A DNA stretch of 64,000 bases from Rhodanobacter thiooxydans LCS2 (lineage in GTDB: Bacteria; Pseudomonadota; Gammaproteobacteria; Xanthomonadales; Rhodanobacteraceae): the NCBI RefSeq assembly GCF_000264375.1, contig NZ_AJXW01000003.1, positions 1 through 64,000 of the forward strand, given 5' to 3'. The notes beneath the pieces were generated by a model that saw nothing but the letters and a program-made list of their open reading frames with translations, searched no databases and had not been told where the DNA came from. Positions 26,961 to 35,885 of the stretch are shown here, piece by piece. The first letter of the stretch is position 1. Each line of letters starts with the position of its first letter. Both the position numbers and the translations under genes were made by a program.

Positions 26961-27431
26961 TCAGCTGAGCAGGAAGGCCGGCGGGCCGCGCGGTACGGCG
27001 GTCAGCGTGGAACGTTCGGAGCCGCGCCGCGGTGCGGTCGGCACTACCGGGCGCGAGCTGGCCTGTTGCGGCAGCAGGCCGGGCAGCCAGGCGATGACCA
27101 CCAGCAGCGGGCTGTGGCCGAGCAGGCCGCAGTAGCCGCACTGCTCCATCGGCATGCCGTCGTGGTCGTCGTGCGTGTCGCCGGATGGCTGCTCGCCGGC
27201 ATCCCCGGCGGGCATCTCCATCGCCATGTGCATGGCGTGCGGCGCGTCGTGCGCGGAACTTGCGGCGACGCTGGCCAGGGTACGGGAAACTACCGGCGCG
27301 ACGATGGTCAGGCCGAGCGCGAACAGCGCCAGCCAGGCAAACAGGACGCGGATTTTACGCGCGTGGCGCAAGGACTTCCCCGGCAGCCCGACGCAGGGCT
27401 TCGACAGGCGCATGCTGCCATGCGATGCCAT
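26961..27431 (-). CDS. DUF2946-type membrane-anchored metal-site protein
   Basis: A 156-residue protein with one N-terminal membrane segment (about residues 28-52, LFAWLALFALGLTIVAPVV). A periplasmic segment rich in His, Met and Asp (HAMHMAMEMPAGD, THDDHDGMPMEQ) precedes the CGYCG pair, and a second hydrophobic stretch follows. DUF2946 genes commonly sit next to copper TonB receptors, as here, 65 bases upstream on the same strand. Copper binding is inferred from composition and context. Confidence 0.75.
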   Translation of the reverse strand: MASHGSMRLSKPCVGLPGKSLRHARKIRVLFAWLALFALGLTIVAPVVSRTLASVAASSAHDAPHAMHMAMEMPAGDAGEQPSGDTHDDHDGMPMEQCGYCGLLGHSPLLVVIAWLPGLLPQQASSRPVVPTAPRRGSERSTLTAVPRGPPAFLLS

Positions 27432-27509
27432 GCAAGGCGTTGTGGCATGGCGCCGCAGCGGTTGCGGTTGGCCGGGTTCCGGCGGCGAGGCCGTGCAGCT
27501 CGCGGAGGT

Positions 27510-28325
27510 TCAGGCGTCGGCTTCGGGCGGCGCGGGAATCGCCAGGCTGTCGCCATCCGCATCGGCCAGCAGTTGCCGGTGCACGCGTTCGAGTTCCGCC
27601 AGCAATTGCGTGCGCGCTTCGGCCGCGAACGGGTTCTCGCGCTGGATCGCCGCGAACAGGTGGCCGGCATCGCCACGCACCGCGTCCAGCATGTGGCGCA
27701 TGCTCTGGAACGAGGGCGGCGCCAGCGGCAGGCCATCGTCCACGCCGAGCTCGATCAGGCCCTTGGCGACGAAGAATGCCAGCGCGTGGGTCTTCGCCAT
27801 GGCGCGGTCGTGCGCTTCCGGGTCCAGCTCGACCACCTCGCAGCCGAGTTCGGTGAACAGCTCGCGGGCGCGTACGGCGGCTGCGGGGTGATCCGCAGCG
27901 GGGCAGATCACCGTGCGCCGCGGACGCTCGTTGCGGGCCAGGCTGAGCGGGCCGAACAGCGGGTGCGTGCCGACGTGCGGAATGGCCGCGCCGAGCAGCT
28001 CGTCCATCGTGGCGCAGGGATGCATCTTGACGCTGCCCACGTCGAGCACGGTCTGTCCGGCATGCAGCAGCGGGCGCAGCGCGAGCAGGGTGTCGCGTAG
28101 CCGCGGCACCGGCATCGCCAGCACGATCCATGCTGCGCCGTCGATTGCCGCCGGCATCGACGCGGCGGCCAGTGCGGCGGGGATGTCCGCGTGCGGATCC
28201 CAGGCACGCACGCTATACTCCGCCTGCAGCAGCAGCCCGGCGAAAGCCTGGCCGAAGCGGCCGTAGCCGAGCACAGCCACCGCCGCGGCGGGTGGTGCAG
28301 GTTCGCGCGGCCTGGTCGCGCTCAT
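27510..28325 (-). CDS. Prephenate/arogenate dehydrogenase-like protein
   Basis: A 271-residue NAD(P)-dependent dehydrogenase of the TyrA fold: dinucleotide motif VLGYGRFGQAFAGLLLQA, then VLDVGSVKMHPCATM and the substrate-site THPLFGPLSL. There is no chorismate mutase or ACT domain. It is the last of four coupled genes (ATGA overlap with the preceding PLP enzyme), so it may act in a dedicated pathway rather than general tyrosine synthesis. Whether it works on prephenate, arogenate or another cyclic acid cannot be read from sequence. Confidence 0.8.
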   Translation of the reverse strand: MSATRPREPAPPAAAVAVLGYGRFGQAFAGLLLQAEYSVRAWDPHADIPAALAAASMPAAIDGAAWIVLAMPVPRLRDTLLALRPLLHAGQTVLDVGSVKMHPCATMDELLGAAIPHVGTHPLFGPLSLARNERPRRTVICPAADHPAAAVRARELFTELGCEVVELDPEAHDRAMAKTHALAFFVAKGLIELGVDDGLPLAPPSFQSMRHMLDAVRGDAGHLFAAIQRENPFAAEARTQLLAELERVHRQLLADADGDSLAIPAPPEADA

Positions 28326-29446
28326 GCGCTGAGCGGTGGGCGGCCGCAGGCCAGGCTGGCGCGCAGCGCGGCCGTCCATGGCGCGAGGTCGATGTCGTGG
28401 GCGGCCAGCCACGACGGATCGAACAGCGTCTGCGCGTAGCGTTCGCCGCGGTCGCACAGCAGGCTGACGATGCTGCCGCGTTCGCCGCGCGCGCGCATCG
28501 AGGCGGCCAGCTGCAGGCAGGCGACCAGGTTGGTGCCGGACGAGCCACCGTAGCGGTTGCCGAACAGGTCCTCCAGCAGCCAGGCGCCGGCGATCGAGGC
28601 GGCATCGGGCACTTCGATCACCCGGTCGACCACCTCGAAGATGAAGCCCGGTTCCACCCGCGGCCGGCCGATGCCTTCGATCAGGGTCGGCTGGCTGGCC
28701 ACCGCCTGCGCGTCGCGGTTGCGCCAGCCGTGCACGTAGGCGCTGCCGGCCGGTTCGGCTACGCACAGTTGCGTGTGCAGGCGGCGGTAACGCAGGTAGC
28801 GGCCGATGGTGGCCGAGGTGCCGCCGGTGCCGGCGCCGCAGACGATCCAGGCCGGCTCGGGTTCGGCTTCCAGCACCAGCTGGCCGATGATCGACTCGGC
28901 GATGTTGTTGTTGCCGCGCCAGTCGGTGGCGCGCTCGGCCAGGCCGAACTGGTCCAGGTGGCAGGCGCCGCGCGCGGCGTGCTCGGCGGCGCGCGCATGC
29001 ACCTGCGCGGGGTCGTCGACCAGGTCGCACTCGCCGCCCAGCGCCTGCACGTCGCGGATCTTGCCCGGCGCGGTGCAGGCCGGCATCACCGCGATGAACG
29101 GCAGGCCGAGCAGGCGCGCGAACCACGCCTCGGAGATCGCCGTGCTGCCGGAGGACGCGTCCACCACGGTCTGCCCGCCGCGCAGCCAGCCGTTGCACAG
29201 CGCGTACAGGAACAGCGAGCGGGCCAGGCGGTGCTTCAGGCTGCCGCTGGGGTGGGCAGCCTCGTCCTTGAAGTAGAAGTCGATGCCGTGGAAGCCGGGG
29301 AAATTCAGCTTGAGCAGGTGGGTGTCGGCCGAGCGTGCCGCCTCCTGCGCCAGCTTGGCCAGCGCGGTGTGCACCCAGCGCTGATCGCTCTCGCGTTGCG
29401 GGTTGACCAGTCGCAGGACGCTGTCCATCGGAGACTCCGTGATCAT
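28322..29446 (-). CDS. PLP-dependent cysteine-synthase-family protein
   Basis: A 374-residue fold-type II PLP enzyme. The Schiff-base lysine is in HPSGSLKHRLA; SSGSTAISEAWFARLLGLPF and the phosphate loop CGAGTGGTSATIGRYLR are clear, and SSGTNL near the C-terminus lines the cofactor ring. Sequence is diverged from CysK/CysM and lacks the usual PTPLV entry, so the amino acid made or cleaved is uncertain. ATG 29446 overlaps the stop of the decarboxylase gene; ATG 29428 (MDSVLR) with GGAG upstream is an alternative start. Confidence 0.82.
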   Translation of the reverse strand: MITESPMDSVLRLVNPQRESDQRWVHTALAKLAQEAARSADTHLLKLNFPGFHGIDFYFKDEAAHPSGSLKHRLARSLFLYALCNGWLRGGQTVVDASSGSTAISEAWFARLLGLPFIAVMPACTAPGKIRDVQALGGECDLVDDPAQVHARAAEHAARGACHLDQFGLAERATDWRGNNNIAESIIGQLVLEAEPEPAWIVCGAGTGGTSATIGRYLRYRRLHTQLCVAEPAGSAYVHGWRNRDAQAVASQPTLIEGIGRPRVEPGFIFEVVDRVIEVPDAASIAGAWLLEDLFGNRYGGSSGTNLVACLQLAASMRARGERGSIVSLLCDRGERYAQTLFDPSWLAAHDIDLAPWTAALRASLACGRPPLSA

Positions 29447-31398
29447 GGATGGGACTCCGCGCCAGCGTGCAGGGCGTGCACGCGCCGGGCGAGGAAATCG
29501 AAGTAGCGGTCGATGTAGCTGATGCCGTTCTCGTGGTCGATCAGGTACGGGTTCATCAACGTGTGGCGCAGGATCAGCAGGCGGTCCTCGTCCGGGTCGA
29601 GGCTGGCCGGGTCCAGACCCAGCGCGGCGAAGATGCGCGAGGTCTGCGCCGGACCCAGCATGTCCGGGCGCAGGCTGGTCACCGAGCCGAAAAACTCCTT
29701 CGTCTGCAGCGGCTGGCGCGGGTCGCAGCGCAGGCTGTCGTGCAGCTCGCGCACGAAGGCGTTCGCCGCGGCCACCGAGGTGTTGCCGCAGGGGTTGAGC
29801 GCGAGGCAGACCAGATTGCTGTCCGGCGCGAACGGCACCAGCGCATGCACGTCGTCGGCCAGTTCCAGCGCGAAGCGCTGCGCACGTGCGTGGAAGGTTT
29901 CCGCCGCGCGCACGGTGGCGCGCGGCAGGGCGCCGAAGTGGGCGTGGTCCAGCGGCAATACCTTGTGCGTCACGTACACCGCGGCCGCCGCTGCGCCGGA
30001 TTTCGAGCCTTCCGGAATGAACTGTCCCAGGCTGCGGTAGCGCGCCAGATAACCGGCGGGTGTGGTGGCGTGGAACACGTAGTCGGCGCGCTCGGCCAGC
30101 AGCGCCATCGCGCGGTGGTCGCGGCAGATGAAGGCACCGCTGCCGTAGGGCAGGTAGCCGAGCTTGTGCGGGTCGACGGTGGCCGAGTCGGTGTCGCCCA
30201 GCGCGGCGAACGCCGCATGCACCGCCGGGGTGGGGAACTGCACGTAGTCGGCGGCCACCTCCTCGCGCGTGCGCAGCGAGCCGTCCTCGTGGCGGAACAG
30301 CGTGGCCAGGTAGCCGCCCCAGGCGGCGTCCACGTGCACGGCGAAATCCAGGCCGCTTGCGCGCGAGACCTGCCGCGCGGCGAGCACGGCGTCGATCGGG
30401 TCGATGGTGCCGTACTCGGTGCCGCCGAGCACGGCCACGCACATCAGCACGGGCTGGCGCTCGCGCGCGCAGCGCTCCAGCGTGGCGCGCAAGGCAGCGG
30501 GGTCCAGCCGCATGCCGTCGGTGGGCAGCAGCTCCAGCTGGTCGCGGCCGAGGCCGAGCAGCTTCAGCCCCTTGCTCCACGAGTAGTGCGCGGTGACCGG
30601 CGCCAGCACCAGCGGCACGCGCAGTTGCGGGTGCACGGCGAAGAAGCCGGCCAGGCCGCGCTGCTCGATGCGTTCGCGCTCCACCCGCTGCAGCCAGTGC
30701 GCGCGTTGCGCCGGGGCCTGCGCCGCCAGCCAGTGCTGCCAGGCTTGCAGCAGTGCGATGGCGTCGGCGGGGGCGAGGTTGAAGGCGGCCCAGTCGTCCG
30801 CCGGCAGCGCCAGCTCCGGCACGCCGGCAGCGCGCAGCGCCACCGGAAACGCCTTCAGTGCCAGCGCCAGGCGCAGCGCCTGGTAGTTGGCCAGGGTGCC
30901 GCCGGAGGTGAGGTGGCCGAACGCGCAGGCTTCCTGGGCCGGGTCATGCGGATAGCCGAGCATGCGCGCCAGCTGCAGGCCGGCCTGCACTTCCATGTCG
31001 ACGGTGACCGGCGCGGCGTCCTCGCTGACGTTGTTCGGGTTGTACGGCAGGGTGAGCATCTGCGCGGCCAGTCCCGGCAGCAGCAGGTCGGAAGCCATAT
31101 GGCCGATGTAGCGCGGGCTGTGGAACGGCACCGACTTCTTCAGCGCGGCGGAGAGCTGATGCAGCTCGCGGCGCATGCGCGATTCGAAGGCGAGGTAGTC
31201 CGGATGATGCGCGGCGGCGGTGGCGATCGCCGGCGGATCCTCCGGGTGGAAATTGCGCCGCCAGTAGACGTGGTCGCGCAGGAACTCGACCATCATCTTT
31301 TCGAGCAGCGTGTCGTTCTCGCCGTAGGGGCCGAGGAAGCAGGCGTCCAGCGTGTGGTCGCGCGGCTCGACGTGGTCGAACGGTTGCGCGGCGCTCAT
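29443..31398 (-). CDS. PLP-dependent decarboxylase (group II, long form)
   Basis: A 651-residue member of the glutamate/tyrosine/aromatic amino acid decarboxylase group, longer than the usual 450-500. SRYIGHM-like PRYIGHMASDLLLPG, FGHLTSGGTLANYQALR, VHVDAAWGGY and the PLP lysine segment VDPHKLGYLPYGSGAF are present. The insert around residues 190-260 is helical and not seen in classical decarboxylases. The start ATG 31398 overlaps the SirB2-like gene. Substrate unknown; the neighbours suggest a small pathway to a modified or decarboxylated aromatic or amino acid product. Confidence 0.87.
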   Translation of the reverse strand: MSAAQPFDHVEPRDHTLDACFLGPYGENDTLLEKMMVEFLRDHVYWRRNFHPEDPPAIATAAAHHPDYLAFESRMRRELHQLSAALKKSVPFHSPRYIGHMASDLLLPGLAAQMLTLPYNPNNVSEDAAPVTVDMEVQAGLQLARMLGYPHDPAQEACAFGHLTSGGTLANYQALRLALALKAFPVALRAAGVPELALPADDWAAFNLAPADAIALLQAWQHWLAAQAPAQRAHWLQRVERERIEQRGLAGFFAVHPQLRVPLVLAPVTAHYSWSKGLKLLGLGRDQLELLPTDGMRLDPAALRATLERCARERQPVLMCVAVLGGTEYGTIDPIDAVLAARQVSRASGLDFAVHVDAAWGGYLATLFRHEDGSLRTREEVAADYVQFPTPAVHAAFAALGDTDSATVDPHKLGYLPYGSGAFICRDHRAMALLAERADYVFHATTPAGYLARYRSLGQFIPEGSKSGAAAAAVYVTHKVLPLDHAHFGALPRATVRAAETFHARAQRFALELADDVHALVPFAPDSNLVCLALNPCGNTSVAAANAFVRELHDSLRCDPRQPLQTKEFFGSVTSLRPDMLGPAQTSRIFAALGLDPASLDPDEDRLLILRHTLMNPYLIDHENGISYIDRYFDFLARRVHALHAGAESHP

Positions 31399-31799
31399 GC
31401 CAGCCACCCGTGCAGCCAGCCCAGCGGGTGATGCATGCGGGCCACGCCCAGCATGTAGACGTAAGTGGCCAGTGCTGCCATGAAGAAGCCCAGTCGTGCG
31501 CGCGGCGTGCGTGCCCGCTTCAGCGCCAGCGTGGCGAGCACCACGTAGGCCACCAGCAGCACCAGCTTGGTGGTCAGCCAGCCGTTGGCGAACAGCGCGC
31601 GGGGCAGGATGCTCAGCAGCATCAGCGCGGCGGTGAGCAAGGTGGTGTCGATGGCGTAGCTGAGCCAGCGCACCGGTTCCCATTGCGCGGCGCCGGCATG
31701 GCCGCCCTGCACCAGCAGGCCGCGCAGGGCGAACAGCGACCCGCTGGCCAGCACGCAGGCGATGTGCACCCATTTGATCTGCGGATAGAACTCGAGCAT
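31395..31799 (-). CDS. SirB2-family membrane protein
   Basis: A 134-residue protein with four predicted membrane helices (YPQIKWVHIACVLASGSLFALRG, LLTAALMLLSILP, LTTKLVLLVAYVVLATLALK, LGFFMAALATYVYML). Conserved His in KWVHIACV and in the C-terminal HHPLGW fit the SirB2 family, whose function is not settled. First gene of the coupled four-gene operon that runs to 27510. Confidence 0.8.
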   Translation of the reverse strand: MLEFYPQIKWVHIACVLASGSLFALRGLLVQGGHAGAAQWEPVRWLSYAIDTTLLTAALMLLSILPRALFANGWLTTKLVLLVAYVVLATLALKRARTPRARLGFFMAALATYVYMLGVARMHHPLGWLHGWLA

Positions 31800-31832
31800 G
31801 CGGGTTCCGGAATTCGGGATTCGGGAAAAGCA

Positions 31833-31860
31833 TCAGGGCGCGCCGTGCGGCGCGCCCTGA
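31833..31860 (-). terminator. Terminator after norZ
   Basis: A 12-base perfect stem (TCAGGGCGCGCC with GGCGCGCCCTGA) closes a four-base loop. On the minus strand it lies 23 bases after the norZ stop and is followed by TGCTTTTCCC, so it can act as an intrinsic terminator for norZ. Confidence 0.75.
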
Positions 31861-31882
31861 CGTACGTCATGTGCGCGAGGAA

Positions 31883-34165
31883 TCACGCGCTCTCGGGGAC
31901 GCCTTGCGGCAATGGTGCGCCGGCCGTCCGCCGTTTCGGCCACAGCCACAGCGCAGCGACGAACACCGCGATCAGCAAGGCGCCGACGGCGAACAGGGTG
32001 TCGCCCGGCACGCGCATCCACACCAGCATGTGGATCAGCGGGCGGTCCATGAACTCGGCCGAGCGGGCGAACCAGTAGCCGTGTTCCAGCACCGCCTTCA
32101 GCTGCAGGATACCCAGCGGCAGCAGGGTCAGCACGGCCATCATCGACAGGCCGATGTTGAGCAGCCAGAACGCGCCGCGCAGCCAGCCTTCGCGCCACTC
32201 GGCCTGCGGCTTGATGCCGCGCAGGCAGAACAGCATCAGGCCCAGGCCAAGCATGCCGTACACGCCCATCAGTGCGGTGTGGCCATGCGTGGCGGTGAGG
32301 TTCAGGCCCTGCATGTAGTACAGCGCGATCGGGGTGTTGACCAGGAAGCCGAGCAGGCCCGCACCGATCAGGTTCCAGAAGCTCACCGCCACGAAGAACA
32401 TGATCGGCCAGCGGTAGCGCGCCATCCACGGCGCGGCATGCTGCTTCTTCCAGGTGTCGTGGGCTTCCAGCCCGATCAGCGCCAGCGGCACCACTTCCAG
32501 CGCCGAGAAGCTGGCGCCCAGCGCGATCACCGCCGTGGTGGTGCCACTGAAGTACAGGTGGTGCAGGGTGCCGAGCACGCCGCCGGCCATGAACACGATG
32601 GTGGCGAACAGCACGTTGGTGGTGGCGCTGCCTACGCGCAGCAGGCCCAGCTTGACGAACAGGTAGCTGATCACCGCGGTGGCGAACACCTCGAAGAAGC
32701 CTTCCACCCACAGGTGCACCACCCACCAGCGCCAGTACTCGACCATCGCGATGTGGGTGTGCTCGCCCCACATCAGGCCGGCGCCGTAGAGCAGGCCGAT
32801 CGCCACGGTGGAGAGGAACAGCAGGCCCACGATCGAGGCGCCTTCCTTGCCGCCGCGCATCGCCGGCCACAGCGCGCGGCCGACCAGGAACAGCCACAAC
32901 ATCAGCCCGATGAACAGGAAGATCTGCCAGAAGCGGCCGAGGTCGGTGTACTCCCAGCCCTGGTGGCCGAACCAGAAGTTGTACTGCAGGCCCATCTTGT
33001 CCATCACCGCGAACCACTGGCCGGCGAACGAGCCGACCACGATCACCAGCAGGCACACCCACAGGAAGTTCACGCCGAGCCGCTGGAACTTCGGCTCATG
33101 GCCGGAGATCAGCGGCGCGATGTACAGCCCGGTGGCCAGCCACGCGGTGGCGATCCACAGCACCGCCAGCTCGGTGTGCCAGGTGCGGGTGAGGCTGTAC
33201 GGCAGGTAGTTGGCCAGCGCGAAACCGTAGGCCTGCTGGCCTTCCACCTGGTAGTGCGCGGTGGTGGCGCCCAACAGGATCTGCGCCAGGAACAGCGCCA
33301 GCACGGTCCAGAAATACTTGCCGGTGGCCTTCATTGAAGGCGTCGGCTTCAGCTCGGTGAGCGGGTCGCGCGAGGGGATCGGCGGCAGCGGCTCGTGGCT
33401 CACCTGGCGCGCGTGGTGCCAGCCGAGCAGGCCGATGCCGAAGATCAGGAACAGCACGCTGAACACCGACCACATGAAGTTGGCCGGCGTGGCGGTGTTG
33501 CCCACGGTAGTGTCATAGGGCCAGTTCTGGGTATAGCTGATGGTGCTGTCCGGCCGCTCGGCGGCGGCGGCCCAGCTGGTCCACCAGAAGAACGCGGTGA
33601 CCATGCGGCGATGTTCCATCTCGGCGATGGTGTTCTCGCGCATCGCGTAGCCTTCGCGTAGCTTGGCGGTGGCCGGGTCGTTGCTGAACAGGCTCATGTA
33701 GTGCGCGGCCACCACTTCCATTGCCTGCGCACGCAGCGGCGACACGGTAATCGTGTCCTTGGCGGCGTCGTAGGTGTTGTGGCGCAGCTCGGGCTGGATG
33801 CGTGCCTTCAGCGCCGCCTGGCGCTCGGCGTCGAGCGAATCGAACGAAGCGGCGCCTTCGTCGCGCGCCAGCAGCTCCAGCATGGCGACCGCTTCGCGGT
33901 GCAGCCAGTCGGCGCTCCAGTCCGGTGCGAGCAGCGCGCCGTGACCCCAGATCGAACCGAGCTGCTGGCCGCCGATGCTCTGCCACACCTGGCGGCCTTC
34001 CTCCATGTCGGCGCGCGTATACAACGTGCGGCCATCGCTGCTGACCACGGCCGAGGGCAGCGGTGGCGCCTGCTGGTGGACCTCGTTGCCGACCCACAGC
34101 AACACGGCGAAGGAAGCTACCAGCAAGGCGGCGAGGCCAAGCCAGAGTTTTCGGGTGGTACTCAT
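31883..34165 (-). CDS. norZ: Quinol-dependent nitric oxide reductase
   Basis: Single-subunit qNor that reduces NO to N2O with quinol electrons, 760 residues and about 14 helices. The N-terminal periplasmic part (residues about 30-220, with SIGGQQLGSIWGHGALLAPDW) is the NorC-like extension without a heme motif. The catalytic core shows RTWHTELAVLWI, VHLWVEGFFEVFATA (His and Glu of the iron site), GTLHHLYFSG (His pair) and THGHTALMGVYG. Start ATG 34165 has GGGAG upstream. An FNR-type box lies at 34220-34233. It detoxifies or respires NO produced in denitrification. Confidence 0.95.
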   Translation of the reverse strand: MSTTRKLWLGLAALLVASFAVLLWVGNEVHQQAPPLPSAVVSSDGRTLYTRADMEEGRQVWQSIGGQQLGSIWGHGALLAPDWSADWLHREAVAMLELLARDEGAASFDSLDAERQAALKARIQPELRHNTYDAAKDTITVSPLRAQAMEVVAAHYMSLFSNDPATAKLREGYAMRENTIAEMEHRRMVTAFFWWTSWAAAAERPDSTISYTQNWPYDTTVGNTATPANFMWSVFSVLFLIFGIGLLGWHHARQVSHEPLPPIPSRDPLTELKPTPSMKATGKYFWTVLALFLAQILLGATTAHYQVEGQQAYGFALANYLPYSLTRTWHTELAVLWIATAWLATGLYIAPLISGHEPKFQRLGVNFLWVCLLVIVVGSFAGQWFAVMDKMGLQYNFWFGHQGWEYTDLGRFWQIFLFIGLMLWLFLVGRALWPAMRGGKEGASIVGLLFLSTVAIGLLYGAGLMWGEHTHIAMVEYWRWWVVHLWVEGFFEVFATAVISYLFVKLGLLRVGSATTNVLFATIVFMAGGVLGTLHHLYFSGTTTAVIALGASFSALEVVPLALIGLEAHDTWKKQHAAPWMARYRWPIMFFVAVSFWNLIGAGLLGFLVNTPIALYYMQGLNLTATHGHTALMGVYGMLGLGLMLFCLRGIKPQAEWREGWLRGAFWLLNIGLSMMAVLTLLPLGILQLKAVLEHGYWFARSAEFMDRPLIHMLVWMRVPGDTLFAVGALLIAVFVAALWLWPKRRTAGAPLPQGVPESA

Positions 34166-34219
34166 TGCGCATCTCCCTTGAAGGTGCGCGCATGCTCGGC
34201 GAGGCGGGCTCGGTTGATC

Positions 34220-34233
34220 TTGATGCAGGTCAG
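34220..34233 (-). promoter_or_regulatory. FNR-type box before norZ
   Basis: TTGATGCAGGTCAG matches the consensus except for the last base, centred 61.5 bases before the norZ ATG. On the minus strand the predicted start would be near 34185, leaving a 20-base leader containing the GGGAG ribosome site. The -10 hexamer (GAGCAT at 34197-34192) is weak. Confidence 0.6.
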
Positions 34234-34327
34234 ACGGCCCGGGCAGCGCGCCGCGCAAATTGTCGCAGCGGCGCGCCGGCGGCATGGCATGATCGGCGCA
34301 ACGCGCAGCGCTGACGGAACTGCAGGC

Positions 34328-35014
34328 ATGAACGATCGACGCCGGCCGCTGGCGAACAGCCGATTCCCGTTGCTGCTGCTGGCGGTTTTCCTGGCCGTGG
34401 CGGTGGCGCTGGGCATCGCGCCGCGCTACCGCCAGGACTGGCTGATGGAGAACGTGCTGGTGCTGCTGGCACTGCTGGCGCTGGTGCTGGGGTTTCGCCG
34501 GCTGCGCTTTTCGGATGCCAGTTATGCGGCGCTGTTCGTGTTCCTGCTGTTGCACGAGATTGGCGCGCACTACACCTATTCGGAAGTGCCGTGGGACCGC
34601 TGGTTCGCGGTGCTGAGCGGCTTCTCGCTGGATGCGGCGCTGGGCCTCTCGCGCAACCATTTCGACCGCGCTGTCCGTTTCGCTTACGGCCTGCTGGTGA
34701 CGCCGGCGATGGTGGAGCTGGTGGCCGCACGCACGAGGTTGCCCGGCCTCTGGCACTGGCTGGTGCCGGTCGGCCTGATGACCGCCAGCTCGGCCCTGTA
34801 CGAGTTGTTCGAATGGGCTGCCGCGGTGCACTTTGGCGGCGATCTCGGCGTGGCCTATCTAGGCACGCAGGGCGATCCGTGGGACGCGCAGCAGGACATG
34901 CTGCTCGCCCTGCTCGGCAGCCTTGCCGCGGTCGCGCTGGTCGCCACGGCCCGGCGTCGCCGTCGCCATGCCGCGGCGCCGCCATCGCGCCCACGCCGGG
35001 TGGGTCGTCCCTAG
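34328..35014 (+). CDS. DUF2238 (YjdF-like) membrane protein
   Basis: A 228-residue inner-membrane protein with about six helices. HEIGAHYTYSEVPWDRW, GLSRNHFDRAVRFAYGLL and ALYELFEWAAAVHFGGD with GTQGDPWDAQQDM are typical conserved blocks of DUF2238. Function unknown. It runs divergently from norZ, and its TAG stop overlaps the TAG of the convergent Usp gene (the four bases CTAG are shared). Confidence 0.8.
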   Translation: MNDRRRPLANSRFPLLLLAVFLAVAVALGIAPRYRQDWLMENVLVLLALLALVLGFRRLRFSDASYAALFVFLLLHEIGAHYTYSEVPWDRWFAVLSGFSLDAALGLSRNHFDRAVRFAYGLLVTPAMVELVAARTRLPGLWHWLVPVGLMTASSALYELFEWAAAVHFGGDLGVAYLGTQGDPWDAQQDMLLALLGSLAAVALVATARRRRRHAAAPPSRPRRVGRP

Positions 35015-35859
35015 TGCTGCATCAGCACCGGGATGGTGGCTTCTTCCAGCACGCGCCGGGTGGCGCCGCCGAACACGCGCTCGCGCATGCGCGAGCGGCC
35101 GTAGGCGCCCATCACCAGCAGGTCGGCGTCGATGTTGCCGACTTCCTTCAGCAGGATCTCGCCGGCCATCGGGGAGGAGGCGCGCACGTAGCTGGGCCTG
35201 GCCACGATGCCATGGCGCAGCAGGTAGACGAACGGGTCGAAGCGCGGGCGCCCCTGGTCGCCGTCGCGCACATCGCCGTCGACCAGGGTGGCTTGCCGCG
35301 CTACCTTGAGGAACGGCAGCGCGGAGTGGATCGCGCGGATCGCCTCGAGGCTGCCGTTGCAGCCGATCACGATGCGCTCGAAGCGCAGTTCGCCCGCCCA
35401 GCGCGGCGGCAGCACCAGACAGGGTGTGCGGCAGTCGAGGATCGCTTCGCCGAGGATGTCGAACAGGCTGGACGCCTGCACCATGTCACGCTCGATCACC
35501 GCCAGGTCGTGCCGCGCGCCGAGCCAGCGCAAGGTGGGCGTGATGCCGGTGCGGGACACGACCCAGTCGGCGTTGCGCACGCCGGCATGGCGCGCGAACG
35601 AGCCGAACGCAGCGTGCTCGTCGGCCAGCTCGGCCCGCGGTTCGAGCAGCAGGCCGAGCACGGTGGGTTCGCCGCCGGTTTCGTTGCCGGCGAGTTTGCG
35701 CAGCGCGGGGTCGACGTAGCAGCCGGTCAGGTTGGCTCCCCAGCGCGCCGCGATGGCAACGCCGGCGACGGCGGCGGGACTCCACGGGGCGGTGTCGGTC
35801 ACCAGCGCGAGGATGTCGCCCGGCCGCGTCACGCGCGGCATGGTTTCGGTGCTTGTCAT
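35011..35859 (-). CDS. Universal stress protein, tandem domain
   Basis: A 282-residue cytosolic protein with two UspA-like domains. The C-terminal domain has the ATP-type loop VMGAYGRSRMRERVFGGATR followed by IPVLMQH; the N-terminal one is degenerate around the equivalent site. Tandem Usp proteins of this kind are common in anaerobic regulons of pseudomonads. It follows the GNAT gene by 26 bases and probably shares its FNR-type promoter. Confidence 0.85.
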   Translation of the reverse strand: MTSTETMPRVTRPGDILALVTDTAPWSPAAVAGVAIAARWGANLTGCYVDPALRKLAGNETGGEPTVLGLLLEPRAELADEHAAFGSFARHAGVRNADWVVSRTGITPTLRWLGARHDLAVIERDMVQASSLFDILGEAILDCRTPCLVLPPRWAGELRFERIVIGCNGSLEAIRAIHSALPFLKVARQATLVDGDVRDGDQGRPRFDPFVYLLRHGIVARPSYVRASSPMAGEILLKEVGNIDADLLVMGAYGRSRMRERVFGGATRRVLEEATIPVLMQH

Positions 35860-35885
35860 GGCGGGTGGTCCGGCCTCGGCGGTGT

